This document shows, piece by piece, positions 60,370-64,000 of a stretch of 64,000 nt of DNA. The position numbers were made by a program, and so were the translations under genes. Positions within the stretch are counted from its first letter, which is position 1. The number at the start of each line of letters is the position of its first letter. Under the pieces are notes generated by a model, which saw only the letters and a list, made by a program, of their open reading frames with translations, had not been told where the DNA came from and searched no databases. This DNA is from Microbacterium sp. HD4P20 (lineage in GTDB: Bacteria; Actinomycetota; Actinomycetes; Actinomycetales; Microbacteriaceae): NCBI RefSeq assembly GCF_019449275.2, contig NZ_JAHZQZ020000010.1:1-64000 (forward strand). Reading direction: 5' to 3'.

Positions 60370-61848
60370 TCACGAAGAACCCAGCAGGCGTACCCGGCAG
60401 GCGAGCTCCACGGCGAAGCGAACGTCCGGGTCGTCCAGATCGATGTCGAGCAGTTCGCGGATGCGCCGCATCCGGTACCCGACCCCGTTCGAGTGCAGCA
60501 CGAGCTCGCGGCCGGCCTGAGCCAGCGAACCGTTGTGCGCCAGGTATGACAGCAGGGTCCGTACCGCCGTCAGGGCACGCTCGGCGCCGAGCGAGTCCAG
60601 CGGACGCAGGATGTCCTGGAGCAGATCCCGGCTGATCGGCGAGGCGTAGACCGACAGCAGCACGCGGCGAAGGCCCGTGACATCCGTCAGCTCGACACCC
60701 CCGAGCCGACCGGCGGCGATGGCCGACTCGGCGGCGACGCGCGCCTCGGCGGCGGACTGCCGAAGCCCCATCGCGCCGAGTTGTGGAGTGCCGAGCCCGA
60801 GGGTGTACGTCCACCCCGGGCCAGCCAGATTCTGCGCCTGCTGCTGGATGCGGGTGGCCACCTCGCGCACCCGGCGCTGGTGATCGCCTGCTCCGTGATC
60901 CTCGGTGCTGACGATCAACATGTCATCTTGCAGAAACGCCACGTGCCACATCTCGGTGCGCGCCTCGACGAGTTGCAGGGCGAACAGCTCGAGCGTCGCC
61001 TGCACGCTGCGGGGCGCCCGTGCCAGCGGATCGGCCGGGCGCGCCGGCGACAGCCACGCCACGGCGTGCGAGAGCTGCAGCGGCAGACCGAGGCGCGCCG
61101 CCTGCCCGACGAATCCCTCGACCCGCGGAGACTCGGCGAGCACCAGTTCGACCAGCAGATCCGCGCGGGACTGGGTGGGCGCGTACCGGTCGCGACTCTG
61201 CCGCTGCGCCACGCGCGAGAGCAGGGAGGCGATGACCGGCAGCGCGACGGCCGTGGCCGCGTCCGGCGTGTGCGCGACGAGGCGGCCGATCGGCACCTCG
61301 CCGACGCACACGGCGTCGGCGGCTGACCATGCCACCGCGGGATCGTCGACGAGAGCGAGCTCTGTGCCCAGAGCCGCGCTGCCGGCTGCCAGGATCTGAT
61401 CGAGCGTGCTGTCGGCCCCGGATGCGGCTTCGCTCGCCCTCGCGATCGCGTCCGCACCGCGCATCATCGCCTCGGACGCCCCGCCCGAGAGGACGCGGTC
61501 GATCGACTTCGCGAGATCGGCGGGCTTGACGCCCGGCGCGGCGAAGACGGGCACGGCGCCTCGGCCGGCCAACGCGAGGGCCGTCTCGGGCAGGGCCAGA
61601 TCGACCGCGAACACGAGTCCGGCGAGGCCGCGCGCGCTGGCCTGCCGAAGGGCGACGTCCATGCGGTAGGGGGCAGGCTGCTGTTCGTCCGAGACGATCA
61701 CGAGCGTTCCGGATGCCGCGGTGTCGAGGCGGGTGATCGGGATCAGGTCGACGCGCTCGACGGCCCGGTCATCGCCGGGGCCTGCGGCCAATCGCATCCC
61801 CAGACGCGCAGCGTCGGCATGCAGGTCGGCGATCGTCAGCTGTGCCAC
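60370..61848 (-). CDS. PucR-family transcriptional regulator
   Basis: A 492-residue regulator with an N-terminal PucR purine-catabolism-type sensory domain (about 1-125; TIADLHADAARLGMRL, SARGLAGLVFAVD), a CdaR/GGDEF-like middle and the C-terminal PucR helix-turn-helix (TVRTLLSYLAHNGSLAQAG in key form LAHNGSLAQAG, HSNGVGYRMRRIRELLDID). PucR-type proteins control ureide, hydantoin and amino acid degradation. Divergent from the DUF917-hyuA genes, its likely targets. GTG 61848 or 61854; the palindrome TGTGC-N5-GCACA (61841-61855) overlaps the start. Confidence 0.88.
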   Translation of the reverse strand: MAQLTIADLHADAARLGMRLAAGPGDDRAVERVDLIPITRLDTAASGTLVIVSDEQQPAPYRMDVALRQASARGLAGLVFAVDLALPETALALAGRGAVPVFAAPGVKPADLAKSIDRVLSGGASEAMMRGADAIARASEAASGADSTLDQILAAGSAALGTELALVDDPAVAWSAADAVCVGEVPIGRLVAHTPDAATAVALPVIASLLSRVAQRQSRDRYAPTQSRADLLVELVLAESPRVEGFVGQAARLGLPLQLSHAVAWLSPARPADPLARAPRSVQATLELFALQLVEARTEMWHVAFLQDDMLIVSTEDHGAGDHQRRVREVATRIQQQAQNLAGPGWTYTLGLGTPQLGAMGLRQSAAEARVAAESAIAAGRLGGVELTDVTGLRRVLLSVYASPISRDLLQDILRPLDSLGAERALTAVRTLLSYLAHNGSLAQAGRELVLHSNGVGYRMRRIRELLDIDLDDPDVRFAVELACRVRLLGSS

Positions 61849-61909
61849 CAGCACAGTATCGCCGAAAACACTGGATTGCGGGAACATTGCCCCGCGGTGG
61901 CGCCGTCCG

Positions 61910-61915
61910 TACCGT
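61910..61915 (+). promoter_or_regulatory. Leaderless -10 box TACCGT before DUF917 gene
   Basis: TACCGT, six bases, then ATG 61922, in the short divergent region shared with the PucR gene. Confidence 0.6.
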
Positions 61916-61921
61916 GGCCAC

Positions 61922-63028
61922 ATGGCACAGAGTTCTCCCGTCGCGCCGGCAACAGGCCGCCTCACCGAGATCACCGCGGACGACATCGCGGCACTGGGGG
62001 TCGGCACGGCGATCTTCGGCACCGGCGGCGGCGGCGCGGTGTACACCGCCCAGATCACGGTCGAGAACGCGCTGCGCACGCACGGACCTGTTCCCCTTGT
62101 GGCGGTGGACGAGCTCGGTCCCGACGATGTCGTCATCCTGATGTCGGGCATCGGCGCGCCGACCGTCGGCATCGAGATGCTGTCGGCCACCGGCCAGATC
62201 CACGCGCTGCTCGCCGAGGCCGAGAGGCTGCTGGGTCGTTCGGTCACCACACTGATGGCCGCCGAGATCGGCGGCAGCAACGGTGTTCAGCCGATCGGTT
62301 GGGCCGCGCGACTGGGGTTGAAGGTCCTGGACGCGGACGGTATGGGCAGGGCGTTTCCGAACGCAGCCATGGTCGCGATGAACGTGGCCGGCGTCCCGTG
62401 CGAGTGGGCGGTGCAGAGCGACGTCGTCGGCAACATCTCGGTGATGAAGACCATCGACCTGTCCTGGCTGGAACGCCACGCCCGCGCCCTGACGGTCGCG
62501 AGCGGGTCGATCTGCATCGGCGCGCACTACCCGATGACGGCCGAGACGGTGAAGGGCGCGGTCATCGAGGGCACGGTGAGCGCGGCCATCCGCGTGGGAC
62601 ATGCGCTCATGGGCTCGTCCGACCCGGTCGCGGCGATCTCCGCCGAGCTCGACGCGCGGGTGCTGCTCACGGGCAAGATCAGCGATTTGGATCGCCGCAC
62701 CGTCGGCGGCTTCGTCCGCGGCTCGGTCACCATCACGGGCACGGGCGCCGACCGCGGGCGACTGCAGCGGCTGGAGGTGCAGAACGAGAACCTCCTGGTC
62801 CTCGAGGACGGCGAGGTGCTCGTCAGCGTCCCGGACCTCATCACCATCATCGACGCCGAGACGGGGCACGCCATCACGACCGAGATGCTCCGGTTCGGTC
62901 AGCGCGTCGCCGTCCTGGCGTGGGCCTGCGACCCCATCTGGCGAACACCTCGCGGACTCGAGCTCGCCGGGCCGTCGGCCTTCGGCTACGACCTGCCCTA
63001 CGTCCCGTTCGAAGGAGCCCACCGATGA
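61922..63028 (+). CDS. DUF917 domain protein (hydantoinase-associated)
   Basis: A 368-residue DUF917 protein: ALGVGTAIFGTGGGGAVYTA near the N-terminus (key part GTGGGG), AEIGGSNGVQPI, LKVLDADGMGRAFPNAAM in key part DADGMGRAFP, and the C-terminal VPDLITIIDAETG with RVAVLAWACDPIW. These proteins accompany HyuA/HyuB; one subgroup was described as S-methyl thiohydantoin desulfurase. Overlaps the next gene by ATGA, so it likely forms a complex or pathway with it. Confidence 0.88.
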   Translation: MAQSSPVAPATGRLTEITADDIAALGVGTAIFGTGGGGAVYTAQITVENALRTHGPVPLVAVDELGPDDVVILMSGIGAPTVGIEMLSATGQIHALLAEAERLLGRSVTTLMAAEIGGSNGVQPIGWAARLGLKVLDADGMGRAFPNAAMVAMNVAGVPCEWAVQSDVVGNISVMKTIDLSWLERHARALTVASGSICIGAHYPMTAETVKGAVIEGTVSAAIRVGHALMGSSDPVAAISAELDARVLLTGKISDLDRRTVGGFVRGSVTITGTGADRGRLQRLEVQNENLLVLEDGEVLVSVPDLITIIDAETGHAITTEMLRFGQRVAVLAWACDPIWRTPRGLELAGPSAFGYDLPYVPFEGAHR

Positions 63029-64000
63029 CCGCGCGCGACCTCTCGATCGGTGTCGACGTCGGCGGTACGAACACGGACGCCGTCGTGCTCGACGGCGCGG
63101 GCGTCGTGCTCGCCCACACCAAGCGCGCGACGAGTGACGACATCACCGGCGGCATCCGGGCCGGCATCGCCGATGTGCTGGCCGATCTCGGCGACGACCG
63201 CAGCCGGGTCTCTCGCGTGATGCTCGGCACCACGCACGCGACCAACGCCATCGTGCAGCGGCGCGGCCTCGACCGCGTGGCGATGATCCGCCTCGGCGCC
63301 CCCGCCGCGACCGAGTACCCGCCGCTGACCGGCTGGCCACAGGATCTCGTCGACATCGTGCTCGCCGGGTCGGCGATGGTCGGGGGCGGACACATGGTCG
63401 ACGGCACGCCGATCGCTCCCCTCGACCGTGACGGCATCCTTCGATTCGTGGACGGCCTCGACGGCTTCGACGCCATCGCCGTCGCCGGCATCTTCAGCCC
63501 GTCCTCGCCCGACCAGGAACTCGAGGTCGCCGAGCTTCTGCGCCGCCACCTCGGGCCCGACGTACGGGTCTTCCTCAGCCAGGACATCGGTCCCACGGGT
63601 CTGCTCGAGCGCGAGAACGCGACCATCCTCAACGCCGCGCTCTACAGCGTGGCGCGATCGGTGACCGAGGCGCTCGTCACCGCGGTCGCTGAACAGGGGC
63701 TGAACGCGGCCACGTTCTTCGCACAGAACGACGGAACGCTGATGTCCCTGGACCACGCCGCCCAATACCCCGTCCTGACCATCGGCTCCGGGCCGGCGAA
63801 CTCCATCCGCGGCGCGGCGTACCTGTCGGGGCGCGACGACGCGATCGTCATCGACGTGGGCGGCACCACCAGCGACCTGGGTGTCGTCGTCGGCGGTTTC
63901 CCCCGCGAGTCGACGCTTCCGCGTGAGATCGGCGGTGTGCGCACGAACTTCCGCATGCCCGACGTGCTCTCACTCGGCATCGGCGGCGGAACCGTCATCG
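63025..64000 (+). CDS. Hydantoinase/oxoprolinase A-type protein (HyuA), truncated by window end
   Basis: 325 codons are visible, open to the end. The start LSIGVDVGGTNTDAVVLDGA is the hydantoinase/oxoprolinase N-terminal ATPase-like phosphate motif (DVGGTNTD); LGTTHATNAIVQR, GPTGLLERENATILNAALY and IVIDVGGTTSDLG (second phosphate loop) follow. It would hydrolyse a hydantoin or 5-oxoproline-like ring with ATP. GAAGGAG precedes the ATG overlapping the DUF917 stop. Full length in the family is about 500-700 residues, and a HyuB-type gene may lie beyond the window. Confidence 0.9.
   Translation, partial: MTARDLSIGVDVGGTNTDAVVLDGAGVVLAHTKRATSDDITGGIRAGIADVLADLGDDRSRVSRVMLGTTHATNAIVQRRGLDRVAMIRLGAPAATEYPPLTGWPQDLVDIVLAGSAMVGGGHMVDGTPIAPLDRDGILRFVDGLDGFDAIAVAGIFSPSSPDQELEVAELLRRHLGPDVRVFLSQDIGPTGLLERENATILNAALYSVARSVTEALVTAVAEQGLNAATFFAQNDGTLMSLDHAAQYPVLTIGSGPANSIRGAAYLSGRDDAIVIDVGGTTSDLGVVVGGFPRESTLPREIGGVRTNFRMPDVLSLGIGGGTVI

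Overview
The window comes from a high-GC actinobacterium, most likely Microbacterium or a close relative in the Microbacteriaceae. Reasons: very GC-rich third codon positions, an actinobacterial clpC-argA-radA background, many start codons that lie six or seven bases after a TANNNT -10 box (leaderless mRNAs), and frequent GGATGC/GCATCC hexamers of a kind I associate with this family. No rRNA, CRISPR array, intact insertion sequence or phage module was seen.

Layout. 1-6.2 kb: a DUF2975/XRE pair, clpC, argA, a zinc-ribbon protein, a DUF4232 protein and an SGNH lipoprotein. 6.3-13.3 kb: an apparently complete gamma-glutamyl ethanolamine (or related amine) catabolic locus: ethanolamine-type permease, glutamine-synthetase-like ligase, class I amidotransferase-fold hydrolase, aldehyde dehydrogenase, SDR and a FadR/GntR regulator. 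13.5-19.3 kb: a small conserved protein, radA, a beta-lactamase-fold lipoprotein, L-lactate dehydrogenase and a DHA2 exporter. A tRNA-Ser(CGA) at 19.45 kb is followed by a terminator and gene debris and opens a mosaic accessory stretch (19.5-31.4 kb). That stretch holds an Nramp-fold transporter lacking the metal ligands with a DHDPS-family enzyme and LacI regulator, an ECF sigma factor with SnoaL-like tail, a dihydrofolate-reductase-like protein, a DUF3494 (ice-binding-like) LPXTG surface protein with 19-residue Asp/Ala repeats, HxlR, SnoaL, an LLM oxidoreductase and a fatty acid desaturase, plus gene remnants.

31.4-46 kb: transporter/regulator pairs (MFS+AraC, MarR/MFS), SDR, MerR, a nucleoside deaminase, a squalene-cyclase-like protein, an orphan SdhA/FrdA-type flavoprotein beside a LysR, a PPOX-fold protein with a VanB-type reductase, and an alpha/beta hydrolase with a GAF-PucR regulator.

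46-64 kb is catabolic. A four-gene operon with 4-base overlaps encodes class II HMG-CoA reductase, HMG-CoA lyase, a family III CoA-transferase and an HTD2-type hydratase. It is consistent with breaking mevalonate or hydroxymethylglutarate down to acetyl-CoA and acetoacetate. Next come a LysR regulator divergent from putA, an ornithine cyclodeaminase and two YtcJ-type amidohydrolases, then a second CoA-transferase, a PucR regulator, a DUF917 protein and the start of a hydantoinase A gene cut by the window end. The second block could feed a cyclic amide or hydantoin through ornithine and proline to glutamate; the substrate cannot be read from sequence.
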